From CAVVVS01 sp963751355 (lineage in GTDB: Bacteria; Bacteroidota; Ignavibacteria; Ignavibacteriales; Ignavibacteriaceae): a stretch of 64,000 nt of DNA. Positions 1 to 9,172 of the stretch are shown piece after piece. The DNA lies in NCBI GenBank assembly GCA_963751355.1, contig CAVVVS010000131.1, positions 62,001-126,000 on the forward strand, given 5' to 3'. Within the stretch, counting starts at the first letter, position 1, and every line of letters begins with the position of its first letter. Below the pieces are notes generated by a model. That model made no database searches, was not told the origin of the DNA, and worked only from the letters and a program-made list of their open reading frames with translations. Made by a program: the position numbers and the translations under genes.

Positions 1-1170
1 GATTTACAATGCTTGCATGATCATTCCATTCTGATTGAAGACACGATTATTAAGGATATTATTCCGGAATCTTCCCTACAAAAGATAAAATATGATGAAG
101 TAATCGATTTAAAAGGGAAAACAATTTTGCCGGGATTAATTGAGTCGCATACCCATACCGCCTTTGCAGGATCTCGTGCAGAAGAATTTAGATTGAAATT
201 AAGCGGCATTAATTATGAAGAAATTTCCAGAAGCGGCGGTGGAATAAGAACAACTGTTGAAGCTGTCAGAAAAACTTCTTTCCAAAATCTTGTTAATTTA
301 ATAAAACCCCGGGTAGATTATTTTATTACACAGGGAATAACAACTTTAGAAATTAAAAGCGGATACGGGCTGGATTTTGAAAACGAAATAAAACTTCTTA
401 ATGTAATAAAATATTTAAATAAAGTTTACCCTATTGATATTATACCTACCTTTTTGGGTGCCCATACTTTTCCCCAAGAATTTATGAATAATCATAAAGG
501 TTACATAGATTTAGTAGTTCATAAAATGCTGCCGTTTATTAATGAAAATAATTTAGCAACTTTTTGCGACGGTTTTTGTGAAGAGACTGCATTTCTCGCC
601 GAAGAAATAGACCTTATTTTTAAAACTGCAAAAAGATTTGGTTTAAAACTTAAATTACACACAGAACAATTTAACAACATCGGAGGATTGGACGTTGCGT
701 TAAAGCACTGTGCCGTGAGCGTAGATCACCTGGAAGTTTTAAAAGAAAACGATATTAAAAAATTTAGTAATATTGATACTGTCTGCACCCTCTTGCCCGG
801 AGTTTCTTTTTTCCTTAATTATGGTTACGCACCCGCCAGGGGATTAATTGATAATAACGCGATAGTATCACTGGCAACGGATTATAATCCAGGCTCATCC
901 CACATCTCCAATTTACATTTTATTATGAGTCTGGCTGCATTAAAAATGAACATGTCTATTGAAGAAACTATTTCATCCGTAACAATAAATGCAGCAAAAG
1001 CTTTAAGTTTAAGTGACAGTACAGGCAGTATTGAAATAGGTAAGAAAGCCGATTTTTCCGTGTTTAATGTTGAAGACTATCCCGGGATTGTTTACAATAT
1101 CGGGAAAAACCTTAATTATATGACAATTAAAAACGGGGATATAATCTATAAAGGGAATTTGGAAATTTAA
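1..1170 (+). CDS. hutI: Imidazolonepropionase, 5' end cut by the window edge
   Basis: Histidine degradation enzyme that hydrolyses 4-imidazolone-5-propanoate to N-formimino-L-glutamate in the cytoplasm. The reading frame is open to base 1. The TTG at 13 is probably not the true start, because family members carry about 30 more residues before the 'ILIED' strand, so the gene is partial. Amidohydrolase landmarks are clear: 'PGLIESHTHTAFAGSR' with the metal-binding HxH, 'FLGAHTFP', 'LKLHTEQF', 'VDHLE', and the late 'ATDYNPGS' with the metal-site Asp. The C-terminus is complete. The next gene, 130 bases downstream on the same strand, is an unrelated cell-wall enzyme, so no hut operon is visible on this side. 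Confidence 0.93.
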   Translation, partial: DLQCLHDHSILIEDTIIKDIIPESSLQKIKYDEVIDLKGKTILPGLIESHTHTAFAGSRAEEFRLKLSGINYEEISRSGGGIRTTVEAVRKTSFQNLVNLIKPRVDYFITQGITTLEIKSGYGLDFENEIKLLNVIKYLNKVYPIDIIPTFLGAHTFPQEFMNNHKGYIDLVVHKMLPFINENNLATFCDGFCEETAFLAEEIDLIFKTAKRFGLKLKLHTEQFNNIGGLDVALKHCAVSVDHLEVLKENDIKKFSNIDTVCTLLPGVSFFLNYGYAPARGLIDNNAIVSLATDYNPGSSHISNLHFIMSLAALKMNMSIEETISSVTINAAKALSLSDSTGSIEIGKKADFSVFNVEDYPGIVYNIGKNLNYMTIKNGDIIYKGNLEI

Positions 1171-1299
1171 TAAATTTATAATGCCGGATTTTAATATCAT
1201 TTAAATCTAATATTATTTTACACACTAGCATAATTATTTAGGCAATAATTTTTTGCTGTACTTTTTTAATAGTTAAAATTTAATTTCGAGGGGAGAAAT

Positions 1300-2541
1300 A
1301 TGAAATTATATTTACAATTTCTTTTACTAAGTCTATTGCAGATCTCAATTGCATTTCCGCAAACTTCTAAAGTAAATACCGGCATAGAAGTATTACGTAA
1401 TAATAATTTTGATATTCTGGAAGGCAAAAGTGTCGGTTTGATAACAAACCCAACCGGAGTTGATTCAAAACTTCGTTCAACAATTGATATACTTTATGCT
1501 GCGCCAAATGTTAAACTGAAAGCATTATTCGGTCCCGAGCACGGAGTTCGGGGAGATTTTTCTGCCGGTGCAAATGTTGAATCTTATGTTGATAAAGAAA
1601 CCGGCATTCCCGTATACTCCCTGTACGGTAAAACAAGCAAACCCACAAAAGAAATGTTAAAAGGAATTGACATCCTCGTCTACGATATCCAGGATATCGG
1701 GTGCCGCTCATATACTTTTATTAGCACCATGGGAAAAGCTATGGAGGCTGCGGCAGAGAATAACATTCCATTCGTAGTACTAGATAGACCAAATCCGTTG
1801 GGCGGTGAAAAAGTAGAAGGAAATTTGGTAGAAGACGGTTTTATTTCTTTCGTAAGCCAATTTAAAATTCCATATGTTTATGGGTTAACTTGCGGCGAAC
1901 TTGCTAAATTATTGAATGAAGAAGGCATGCTTGTGAACAAAGAAAAATGTAAATTGGTAATTGTTCCAATGACCGGCTGGAAACGATCGATGGTTTTTCA
2001 AGATACAGATCTTCCCTGGGTTCCTACGTCACCGCATGTACCGCATTTCGATACTCCCGAATATTACGTTTCCAGCGGAATTATGGGTGAACTCGGAGTA
2101 TTCTCCGAAGGCGTCGGATACACTCTTCCCTTCCGGGTTTTTGCGTCTGATTGGATAAATGCAGAACAACTTACAAAACAAATGAACGCACTTAATTTAG
2201 ATGGAGTAATCTTCAGACCCGTTAACTTCAAACCTTTTTACGGAAGAGATACGGGAAAAGAATTACACGGTGTTCAAATTCATATAATAGATTACAAAAA
2301 AGTTAATTTGATGAGCCTTCAATTTATATTTATGCAGGTACAAACAAAGATGTATCCCGGTAAAAATCCATTCGAACTATCTAAACCGGGAAGGTTGTCT
2401 TTTTTTGATAAAGTTTGCGGCACCGATAAAGTCCGAATATTGTTTTCGAAAAAAATGAATTACCTGGATATAAAGGATTTCCTAAATAAGGACGTTCAGG
2501 GCTTTCGAAAACTATCGAAAAGATACTATTTATACGAGTAA
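1300..2541 (+). CDS. namZ: NamZ-type exo-beta-N-acetylmuramidase (DUF1343), secreted
   Basis: Predicted peptidoglycan-recycling enzyme that removes terminal N-acetylmuramic acid from muropeptides outside the cytoplasm. The first 20 or so residues form a signal peptide (Lys, hydrophobic stretch, then 'IAFPQ'). DUF1343 hallmarks follow: 'VGLITNPTGV', 'FGPEHGVRG' (putative catalytic Glu), 'VYDIQDIGCRSYTF', 'VLDRPNPLGG' and 'PHVPHFDTPEYY'. At 413 aa it has the usual full length. The start is well supported by a GAGGGGAG ribosome site five bases before the ATG. It stands alone: upstream is hutI, and downstream the opposite-strand lipoprotein gene converges. The enzymatic role is taken from characterised Bacteroidota NamZ proteins. 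Confidence 0.9.
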   Translation: MKLYLQFLLLSLLQISIAFPQTSKVNTGIEVLRNNNFDILEGKSVGLITNPTGVDSKLRSTIDILYAAPNVKLKALFGPEHGVRGDFSAGANVESYVDKETGIPVYSLYGKTSKPTKEMLKGIDILVYDIQDIGCRSYTFISTMGKAMEAAAENNIPFVVLDRPNPLGGEKVEGNLVEDGFISFVSQFKIPYVYGLTCGELAKLLNEEGMLVNKEKCKLVIVPMTGWKRSMVFQDTDLPWVPTSPHVPHFDTPEYYVSSGIMGELGVFSEGVGYTLPFRVFASDWINAEQLTKQMNALNLDGVIFRPVNFKPFYGRDTGKELHGVQIHIIDYKKVNLMSLQFIFMQVQTKMYPGKNPFELSKPGRLSFFDKVCGTDKVRILFSKKMNYLDIKDFLNKDVQGFRKLSKRYYLYE

Positions 2542-2597
2542 CTTAATTTTGAATCGATAATAACAGTAGCCACATATTTGATCTCTGTACACTTTAT

Positions 2598-4283
2598 TTA
2601 TTTAAAAATAAATTTAGTATCAGTTATTGTCCATCTTGATCTAAGATTAACAGTGTCGGGATAAACTGAAAATTTTTCGGAAGGTTTGAAAGGATAGGTC
2701 GAGCCGTAAGAATAAGTACCGCTGCTGTCGCGATCAAGATAACACCAAAGTAAATATTTGCCGGGTTCAATTCTCTCAAAACTGAAACTGCCGTTTTTGC
2801 TTATATTTTGCTGATAAGTTTTTTTATTTGCAATTACACTTTGAAGCACCAGAACCGGGTTTTTAGTCACGGGTAGATTTTCAACTTTGCCCGATATACC
2901 GGTAAAATCCAATCCGCTTATCGTATAAAATTTATAAACAAATGTTGTATCATATCTATTTCCGGCAGCGTCTTTGAATTCAGATAAATTTATTTTTATT
3001 AAGTACTGTTCCGCGGGTTTAAGCTCGTTAACGGCAGAAATCCGGAAAGATGCATCATCCAGCATAACCAAATCAAAACCAATATTGCTGCCGGAAGTGT
3101 CGGTAAATGTAATTGCCTTTCTGATGTTAGTGCTGTTAAAGGAATCATTAAAATAAAATTTTATTTGTGTGTTTTGAAAATCCACATTGCTTGAGCCTGC
3201 CGAAGGATCTGTTTTAAAAATTCCCGGTTTTGTTGTATCGGGTTTATCACCTAACGTAATTGCAACACTGTCGGAATGGTACCAGTTTCCAAACTCGTCT
3301 TTTAACTTGTGTGCAATTAGAAAATATTCATCCTTCATCAGTAATAAAGTCCGTGGTACCAGTACCAATTCCATTGGCTTAGTTTCACCTTTAAAAGCAT
3401 ATTCTAACGAGCTTAACTTATTGGTAGTTGAATCAAGAATTGAATAATTTGAAACTTTTATCACAGAGGTATCTACTTCTTTGGTGAATTTGACAAGGAT
3501 ATGATATTTATCTGTCATTACGGCACTGAGTAACCGGGGCTTGATAGTATCGGCTTGTGTGATTAAAAAATTTAAATTAGTAAAAAGTGTATCATTCCCG
3601 TTTAAATTCACATCTTCAAAAGGGGACCCGTATTGGTCTTGTTCAGGCTGAAATAATAGATCCCTATATTGATCTCTAATTGCAAAGATACGATAAGTTC
3701 CTTCAGCCAACCCGCTCAATTTGAAATGCCCGTCAGAACCTGTTTGCGAAATATAATCAGGTTTAACCTTCATTGGATTTATTACAGTATCCTTTTTATA
3801 AGCAAAGATTAATATCCCCTGAGGCTTATTATCATATACTCTGCCGGTAATTGTACGTTTATCTATCTTATTACCCGTAGAAAACCTAAAAGTATAAGAT
3901 TCAGCTAGATGGTTGCTGTTATTATAATCAACTACATCCGTTCCTATTGTTACAACATAGGTAAAATCTTTTTTTAATTTCTTCGGGAAAGATACATCAA
4001 CCGACTTCCCTGTCCAATCAAGCTGTAAACTACCGTCTATTGCGGGAGAAATAAATATGGCATCTTTAACAGTTCGTCTCTGTACATATTTGGAAAACGA
4101 AATTTCAAAATGATCATCATGAAAGTTTGTGGTTCCGTCGGCGGGGTAAACGTCCATAATTTGAGGAGGAGTTTTATCGACGGGTCCGCCGTCCGGGGGT
4201 AATTGATTAGCACAGCCGGAAAACATTATTACTATCAATAAATAGTAGTAAATTATCGCTGATTTTCTTGTTTTTGAAGCCAT
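2598..4283 (-). CDS. Ig-like (SbsA/Big_5) domain lipoprotein
   Basis: Predicted surface or periplasmic lipoprotein of unknown function. The N-terminus has basic residues, a hydrophobic run and a lipobox ending 'MFSGC', so Cys24 would be lipidated. The next part ('PPDGGPVDKTPPQIMDVYPADG') opens a first SbsA-type Ig-like domain to about residue 135. A carboxypeptidase-regulatory-like fold follows ('KLSGLAEGTYRIFAIRD', about 150-205), then two more Ig-like repeats (about 240-340 and 350-450) and a beta-rich tail. This architecture is common in Bacteroidota. The start lies inside the end of the mltG gene (31-base overlap), which suggests translational coupling. The lipoprotein signal fits this start well, so the overlap is probably real. 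Confidence 0.8.
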   Translation of the reverse strand: MASKTRKSAIIYYYLLIVIMFSGCANQLPPDGGPVDKTPPQIMDVYPADGTTNFHDDHFEISFSKYVQRRTVKDAIFISPAIDGSLQLDWTGKSVDVSFPKKLKKDFTYVVTIGTDVVDYNNSNHLAESYTFRFSTGNKIDKRTITGRVYDNKPQGILIFAYKKDTVINPMKVKPDYISQTGSDGHFKLSGLAEGTYRIFAIRDQYRDLLFQPEQDQYGSPFEDVNLNGNDTLFTNLNFLITQADTIKPRLLSAVMTDKYHILVKFTKEVDTSVIKVSNYSILDSTTNKLSSLEYAFKGETKPMELVLVPRTLLLMKDEYFLIAHKLKDEFGNWYHSDSVAITLGDKPDTTKPGIFKTDPSAGSSNVDFQNTQIKFYFNDSFNSTNIRKAITFTDTSGSNIGFDLVMLDDASFRISAVNELKPAEQYLIKINLSEFKDAAGNRYDTTFVYKFYTISGLDFTGISGKVENLPVTKNPVLVLQSVIANKKTYQQNISKNGSFSFERIEPGKYLLWCYLDRDSSGTYSYGSTYPFKPSEKFSVYPDTVNLRSRWTITDTKFIFK

Positions 4284-5650
4284 TCCCTGTATTTCTTTAC
4301 ATTTTTAAGATGTACGGAATATGATTTTGAAAAAATATGTTTTCCGTAACCGTCGGCAACGAAATATAAATATTGGTCTTTATCTGGATAAAGTGAGGCC
4401 AATATAGCCTTTTTCCCTGGATTATTTATTGGTCCGGGCGGTAATCCTGCGTATTTGTAAGTGTTATATGGCGAATTAATTTTTAAATCTTTGTATGTCA
4501 ATCTTCTCCATTTTCCGTCAATAAGATATTGGACTGTAGGATCAGCTTGCAGTTTCATACCTTTCTTTAACCTGTTATAATAAACAGCAGCAATTTTGGG
4601 CATCTCCTCAACATTATTAGTTTCGCCTTGTACTATTGAGGCAACTGTAACAATATTGTGAATTGAGTAACCTAATTCCTTCGCTCTTTGTTTAAGAGAA
4701 TCCACCATGAACGATTTAAAACCATTATAAAGAGTATCAATTATTTCTGTAGGTGAGCTATTTTGATAAAGTCCGTAAGTTTGCGGAAGCAAGTAACCGG
4801 TTAGCGACGAAACATTCAGTCCTAAAGAATTAATAAATTTTCTATTATGGACAAGGTTCACTATGGATGAAGAATCTGCATAAACGGAATAATGCAATTT
4901 TTCTGCAACCCAACCATCGGATACTCCGTTCTTGATGGTAACATTTACCCAATAATCGGCTTTCGCGTGAAGTAAATAATCCAGCAAATTGAGATAACTC
5001 AAACCGTTTGGAATGTAATATCGTGCCGCTTTGATCTTTTTCTCCGCACCATAAATAAAGGAAGCTATTCGCATATTCGTTTTACTGGGAATAATACCTT
5101 TATCATACATGTCATTAATAATTTTTTCAAAGGGTTCCCCTTTTTTAACTGCAAATTTTATAGGTGAATACCCCGGATAATAATTTGGGGTATAAAACGT
5201 ATAGTATAATAAGCTAAAAATTATCAGGAAAAAAGCAGCTACAATTAGAAATTCTTTTTTGGATAACAACTTATTAAAACCGACTTTCATTTTTTTTGAA
5301 GTCACCTTAAAAATATTTCCCTTATCCGCTTCCTCTTTTTGAATTGCACGGGATTCATCTAATATCCTTTCATAAATTCTTAGCACTGCACCGGGTCTTA
5401 ATGGCTCCTCTGCATACCCGGAAATTTTTTTACTAATTTCCTTTTCACGCTGAGGATTATATGTAGGCAAATTCATGGATCGTTTAACACGTCCTATAAG
5501 TACCGAATGAAGAGTTCTTTTACTAATTAACTGAACTAATTGTTTATCAATATTATCTATTTCAACACGCAGTTTGCCGAGAATTTCTTTACGCTCCTCT
5601 TCGTTAAGCGTGTTTAACTCTTGCTCTATTTTTTTATAAATATTATCCAT
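4253..5650 (-). CDS. mltG: Chorismate mutase (AroQ)-MltG endolytic transglycosylase fusion
   Basis: Two-domain membrane protein of 465 aa. Residues 23-104 match an AroQ-type chorismate mutase. Aligned by eye to E. coli PheA, the active-site residues are Arg28, Arg45, Lys56, Arg68, Glu69, Ser100 and Gln104; only the Asp48 equivalent differs (Asn65). A basic linker and one transmembrane helix (about 133-153) follow. The rest is a full MltG/YceG domain, which cuts nascent glycan strands in the periplasm; its motif 'VASIVQGET' holds the invariant Glu343, and 'ADPTVQYL' and 'NTYKYAGLPPGPINNPG' are typical. The mutase would sit on the cytoplasmic face. MltG homologues normally start near the membrane helix, so the N-terminal domain is an addition. 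The ATG at 5650 is in frame with the whole mutase domain and no stop interrupts it. Confidence 0.9.
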   Translation of the reverse strand: MDNIYKKIEQELNTLNEEERKEILGKLRVEIDNIDKQLVQLISKRTLHSVLIGRVKRSMNLPTYNPQREKEISKKISGYAEEPLRPGAVLRIYERILDESRAIQKEEADKGNIFKVTSKKMKVGFNKLLSKKEFLIVAAFFLIIFSLLYYTFYTPNYYPGYSPIKFAVKKGEPFEKIINDMYDKGIIPSKTNMRIASFIYGAEKKIKAARYYIPNGLSYLNLLDYLLHAKADYWVNVTIKNGVSDGWVAEKLHYSVYADSSSIVNLVHNRKFINSLGLNVSSLTGYLLPQTYGLYQNSSPTEIIDTLYNGFKSFMVDSLKQRAKELGYSIHNIVTVASIVQGETNNVEEMPKIAAVYYNRLKKGMKLQADPTVQYLIDGKWRRLTYKDLKINSPYNTYKYAGLPPGPINNPGKKAILASLYPDKDQYLYFVADGYGKHIFSKSYSVHLKNVKKYREWLQKQENQR

Positions 5651-5688
5651 GAAGTAAAAATAACAGAATTGTCTTTAATGGAAAATGA

Positions 5689-6702
5689 TTAAGAAAAATG
5701 TTCTTCAGGAATAGCCGGGAAGGGACTGTAACTAAGATCAAATTTTTTACCGGCTTCATAAATTTTTTGACCCCTGAACGCAATCATTGCAGCATTGTCT
5801 CCACAGAACTCAAATCGGGGTATGATTATTTTTTTGTCATATTTTTTCGATAAACCTATAACCGCATCACGTAACACACTATTCGCCGCTACTCCACCGA
5901 CAAGCGATACGCTTTTTACATCAAAATTATTTAACGCTTTTTCGGTATTCCGGATCAACGCTCTGATAACTGCTTTTTGAAATGATGCCGCAATGTTGTT
6001 CAAATCATTAGGAGAAATTTTATCCGTACTGGTAAATTGTTTTTGGATATACCTGAGAACCGCAGTTTTCAATCCGCTGAACGAAAAATTATACGGGTGT
6101 TTTAAATCGGCTACCGGAAAATCAATTGCATTTTCATCGCCCTCAGCAGCGGCTTTTTGTATTTTAGGTCCACCCGGGTAACCGAGCCCTAACATCTTTG
6201 CAACTTTATCGAATGCTTCGCCGGCAGCATCATCCATAGTAGTTCCCAGTTTTATTATCTCGTAATAACTATTTACCAATAAAAGTAAAGTATGTCCGCC
6301 CGATACTACAAGGGCAAGATATGGGAACTCAGGTTTTTCATCCATTAAAAATCCCGAGAAAATATGTCCTTCAATATGATTAACAGGAATCAATGGTTTT
6401 TTTAATGAATAAGCTAATCCTTTAGCAAACGTAAGTCCTACCAATAAAGCTCCTATTAAACCCGGACCGGCAGTAGAACTTATTACGTCAATATCCATTA
6501 AATTTAAATTAGACTGCCTTAAAGCATCCTTTACGAGAGGAATGATTATTTGAAGATGCGCCCTGCTGGATAATTCGGGCACTACACCGCCGTATTTTTT
6601 GTGAAAATCTTGCGATGAGATCAGATTAGCCATTAATTGATTATCCGATATAACGGCAATGGAAGTTTCATCGCACGAGCTTTCTATTCCTAATACATTC
6701 AT
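5689..6702 (-). CDS. tsaD: tRNA N6-adenosine threonylcarbamoyltransferase
   Basis: Transfers the threonylcarbamoyl group to adenosine 37 of ANN-decoding tRNAs, working with TsaB and TsaE in the cytoplasm. The sequence begins with the family signature 'VLGIESSCDETSIAV'. It continues with 'STAGPGLIGALLVGLTFAK', the metal-binding 'VNHIEGHIFSGF', 'VVSGGHTLLLLV', 'GAAGEAFDK'-type nucleotide contacts ('DDAAGEAFDKVAKMLGLGYP'), 'SFSGLKTAV', 'GGVAANSVLR' and 'CGDNAAMIA'. At 337 aa it is full length. Its ATG overlaps the stop of the upstream proline dehydrogenase by one base (TAATG), so the two are translationally coupled. The MltG fusion follows 38 bases downstream. Confidence 0.97.
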   Translation of the reverse strand: MNVLGIESSCDETSIAVISDNQLMANLISSQDFHKKYGGVVPELSSRAHLQIIIPLVKDALRQSNLNLMDIDVISSTAGPGLIGALLVGLTFAKGLAYSLKKPLIPVNHIEGHIFSGFLMDEKPEFPYLALVVSGGHTLLLLVNSYYEIIKLGTTMDDAAGEAFDKVAKMLGLGYPGGPKIQKAAAEGDENAIDFPVADLKHPYNFSFSGLKTAVLRYIQKQFTSTDKISPNDLNNIAASFQKAVIRALIRNTEKALNNFDVKSVSLVGGVAANSVLRDAVIGLSKKYDKKIIIPRFEFCGDNAAMIAFRGQKIYEAGKKFDLSYSPFPAIPEEHFS

Positions 6703-7601
6703 TATTTAAACGAAAAAATATTTCTAAATATATGACCCGCCATCTGCGGGTTTTCTTTTAATCTACGAATTGAATACGGATACCAATCTTTCCCAAAAGG
6801 TACATATATTCTAATTTTATAACCATCAGCATTTATTTTATCTCTCAAATCTTCCCTAACTCCAAGAAGCATTTGAAATTCAAATTTATTCTTGGGAATG
6901 TTTAATTTTTTTATCAACCCGTATGCTTCCTTTATCAAATATTCGTCATGTGTCGCAATACCAACGTAATTCCCAGACTTCAGCATTGTCTCCAAACATT
7001 TAACATAGTTTTCTCTTACCGCTTGCTTATCTTTGTATGCAATCTCAGCGGGTTCAATATAAATTCCCTTGCACAGCCTGTAATTTGTTCCCAATTTATT
7101 TAATAAAACTACATCGTCATACGTTCTCCTTAAGTACGCTTGAACAACTACGCCAACGTTTTCATACTTCTCTTTTAATTTTTTCAACAACTTAAAAGTC
7201 TTGTCAGTATAATCGGAATCTTCCATATCGATTCGAACAAAATTATCATTTTTTTTAGCTTTTTCTAAAAGCTCCGAAACTTGTTCATACGCAAAATTTT
7301 CATTGATGCTTAATCCCATCTGTGTTGGCTTTATCGATAAGTTGGAATTTAAATCATTCTCCGAAATTGCGTTAAATACCTCAAGACATTTATTTTTTGC
7401 AGTGATAGCTTCTTCTTTATTTTTAATAGATTCGCCTAAAACATCCATTGTTGCGAGAATGCCTTTGGAATTCAGTTCTTTCACGAGTGCAACGGCTTCC
7501 TCAAGAGTCTCACCGGCTATATATTTACTAGAAAAAAAGCCCACTAAAGGTTTGGGCATTAATTCAACTGCTGAAACTATAATATTATTAAAGAACGACA
7601 A
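6702..7601 (-). CDS. Proline dehydrogenase
   Basis: FAD enzyme that oxidises L-proline to 1-pyrroline-5-carboxylate and passes electrons to quinones; probably membrane-associated. It is a short monofunctional form of 299 aa, as in Bacillus PutB/FadM, not the long bifunctional PutA. Family motifs seen: 'VRIDMEDSDYTD', 'VVVQAYLRRTYDD' (FAD contacts), 'YRLCKGIYIEP', 'ATHDEYLI', 'KFEFQMLLGVRE' and 'IRIYVPFGKDWYPYSIRRL' (the Arg pair that binds proline). No pyrroline-5-carboxylate dehydrogenase is present in the window, so the second step must be encoded elsewhere. It ends in a one-base stop/start overlap with tsaD. Confidence 0.93.
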   Translation of the reverse strand: MSFFNNIIVSAVELMPKPLVGFFSSKYIAGETLEEAVALVKELNSKGILATMDVLGESIKNKEEAITAKNKCLEVFNAISENDLNSNLSIKPTQMGLSINENFAYEQVSELLEKAKKNDNFVRIDMEDSDYTDKTFKLLKKLKEKYENVGVVVQAYLRRTYDDVVLLNKLGTNYRLCKGIYIEPAEIAYKDKQAVRENYVKCLETMLKSGNYVGIATHDEYLIKEAYGLIKKLNIPKNKFEFQMLLGVREDLRDKINADGYKIRIYVPFGKDWYPYSIRRLKENPQMAGHIFRNIFSFK

Positions 7602-7674
7602 CTTGGGCTCCTATAAATATTTTTTGATATCAAATTTACCCTGACTAAAATTATTAGTCAATTATAATTAGGTA

Positions 7675-8511
7675 TTAACTTTTATAAGTTTTACCTATTT
7701 CATACGAACCAAATTTTTTAATACTTAAAGAAATTTCGGATAAATGTTTAACAGCTAAAGATATCTTTTTATCTTCCAGCCTTCCTTTTAGATCCACATA
7801 AAAAATATACTGAAATGGTTTATGCGGAATCGGTCGTGACTCAATTTTCAGTAGATCGATATCTCGTAATGCAAATACACTCAAAGCCTTGAACAGGGCT
7901 CCCGGTATGCTTTTCAGTTCAAAACAAATAGAAGTTTTTGGCTCTTTCGTTTTAGTATGTTTCTCATTTTTATTAATAACCAGAAACCTGGTAAAATTTT
8001 CTTTGTTATTTTGTATATTGCTTTTAATTATTTCAAAATTATAAATTTCCGCTGCTTCCCTACTAGCTATTGCAGCAGTCGGCACACCGTTGTTTTTAAG
8101 GGCAAGTACTGCAGAACCGGCAGTATCGTAAGCAGGTATAATTTCCGCTTTTTTTAATTTTGATTTTAAAAATTCAGAACATTGACCTAATGCCTGAGGA
8201 TGGGAATAAATTTTTTTAATTTCAGAAAGCTTGTATTTTTTCTCTGCAATCAACTGATGATTAATCTGTAAATTGAGCTCGCCTGAAATAGTAAGCGAAT
8301 ATTTTAATAAATAATCATAAGACTCATAAATACTGCCGTATAGCGTGTTCTCAATCGGTATAACCCCAAAATCGACAGATCCTTTTTTTACCTTCATAAA
8401 TACTTCATCGAAAGAAAATGAAGGTGAGATTTCAATGTTTTCACCAAAGAATTTTTTAGCTGCAATTTCGCTGAAAGCACCCCGTTCACCCTGAAAAGCA
8501 ATCTTATACAT
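7675..8511 (-). CDS. pheA: Prephenate dehydratase, monofunctional (PDT-ACT)
   Basis: Converts prephenate to phenylpyruvate in phenylalanine synthesis. The protein starts directly with the dehydratase domain ('KIAFQGERGAFSE', about 1-180, with 'VIPIENTLYGS' and 'YSHPQALGQC' and the catalytic 'NFTRFLVI' Thr-Arg). It ends with an ACT domain for phenylalanine feedback control ('TSICFELKSIPGALFKAL', then 'LLKIESRP'). There is no N-terminal chorismate mutase, unlike the enterobacterial P-protein; the only mutase domain seen in the window is on the MltG fusion two kilobases downstream in the same run. The start codon lies inside the end of coaE (8-base overlap). Confidence 0.95.
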   Translation of the reverse strand: MYKIAFQGERGAFSEIAAKKFFGENIEISPSFSFDEVFMKVKKGSVDFGVIPIENTLYGSIYESYDYLLKYSLTISGELNLQINHQLIAEKKYKLSEIKKIYSHPQALGQCSEFLKSKLKKAEIIPAYDTAGSAVLALKNNGVPTAAIASREAAEIYNFEIIKSNIQNNKENFTRFLVINKNEKHTKTKEPKTSICFELKSIPGALFKALSVFALRDIDLLKIESRPIPHKPFQYIFYVDLKGRLEDKKISLAVKHLSEISLSIKKFGSYEIGKTYKS

Positions 8512-9127
8512 TTACACCTGCTAAACCATTTATAATTTTTATGAACAGTTCCGTTTTTTTTATCAATTCATCTTTAGAATCATTGTTAATAAATACAAAA
8601 TCCGCACGCTTTTTCTTCTCTTCATCATCGATCTGATTTTCATTTCTATTTAAAAATTCCCGTTCACTTAAACCGGAATCCTTTTTTTTTCTTTTCATCC
8701 TTATTTTCATATCGGCCGTAACAAGAACTACATAATCAAACATTTCTTCCATATCCGCTTCGTATATTAATGCAGCTTCGGCAAAAACGACATTATTATC
8801 ACTCAGTTTTTCTGACAATATATTTTTAACTTTTTCTATTACTTTGGGGTGTACTATTGAATTGATTTTATGAACGTTTTGCGGATCAGAAAATACTTTA
8901 CCGGCTAGGTATTTATTATTTATTTCGCCTGATTCCGAATAAGACTCTTTACCAAACTGCTTAATTATATTTTCTTTTAGTTCCCTATCCGATACAAGTA
9001 ATTCTTTAGAAACCCCATCAACATTAATAACCGGGAAACCTTTCCGTGTTAATATTCTGCAAAACTCTGTTTTTCCAGAGCCAATTCCACCGGTTATACC
9101 AATTTTTAATTTTTTCATTTTCTTCAT
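8504..9127 (-). CDS. coaE: Dephospho-CoA kinase
   Basis: Last step of coenzyme A synthesis: phosphorylates the 3'-hydroxyl of dephospho-CoA with ATP. P-loop 'GITGGIGSGKT' near the N-terminus, then 'FPVINVDGVSKEL' and 'FAEAALIYEADMEEMFDYVVLVTAD', the usual CoaE pattern. The open frame extends to a GTG at 9163, but the family begins just before the first beta strand, so ATG 9127 or ATG 9118 is more likely; no strong ribosome site separates these choices. The gene follows rny closely and its stop overlaps the pheA start (ATGTATAA). Confidence 0.94.
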   Translation of the reverse strand: MKKMKKLKIGITGGIGSGKTEFCRILTRKGFPVINVDGVSKELLVSDRELKENIIKQFGKESYSESGEINNKYLAGKVFSDPQNVHKINSIVHPKVIEKVKNILSEKLSDNNVVFAEAALIYEADMEEMFDYVVLVTADMKIRMKRKKKDSGLSEREFLNRNENQIDDEEKKKRADFVFINNDSKDELIKKTELFIKIINGLAGVNV

Positions 9128-9172
9128 TGGGAAAATCAGGTTGGTAATATGGGCTTGTAACACCGTTTATTA

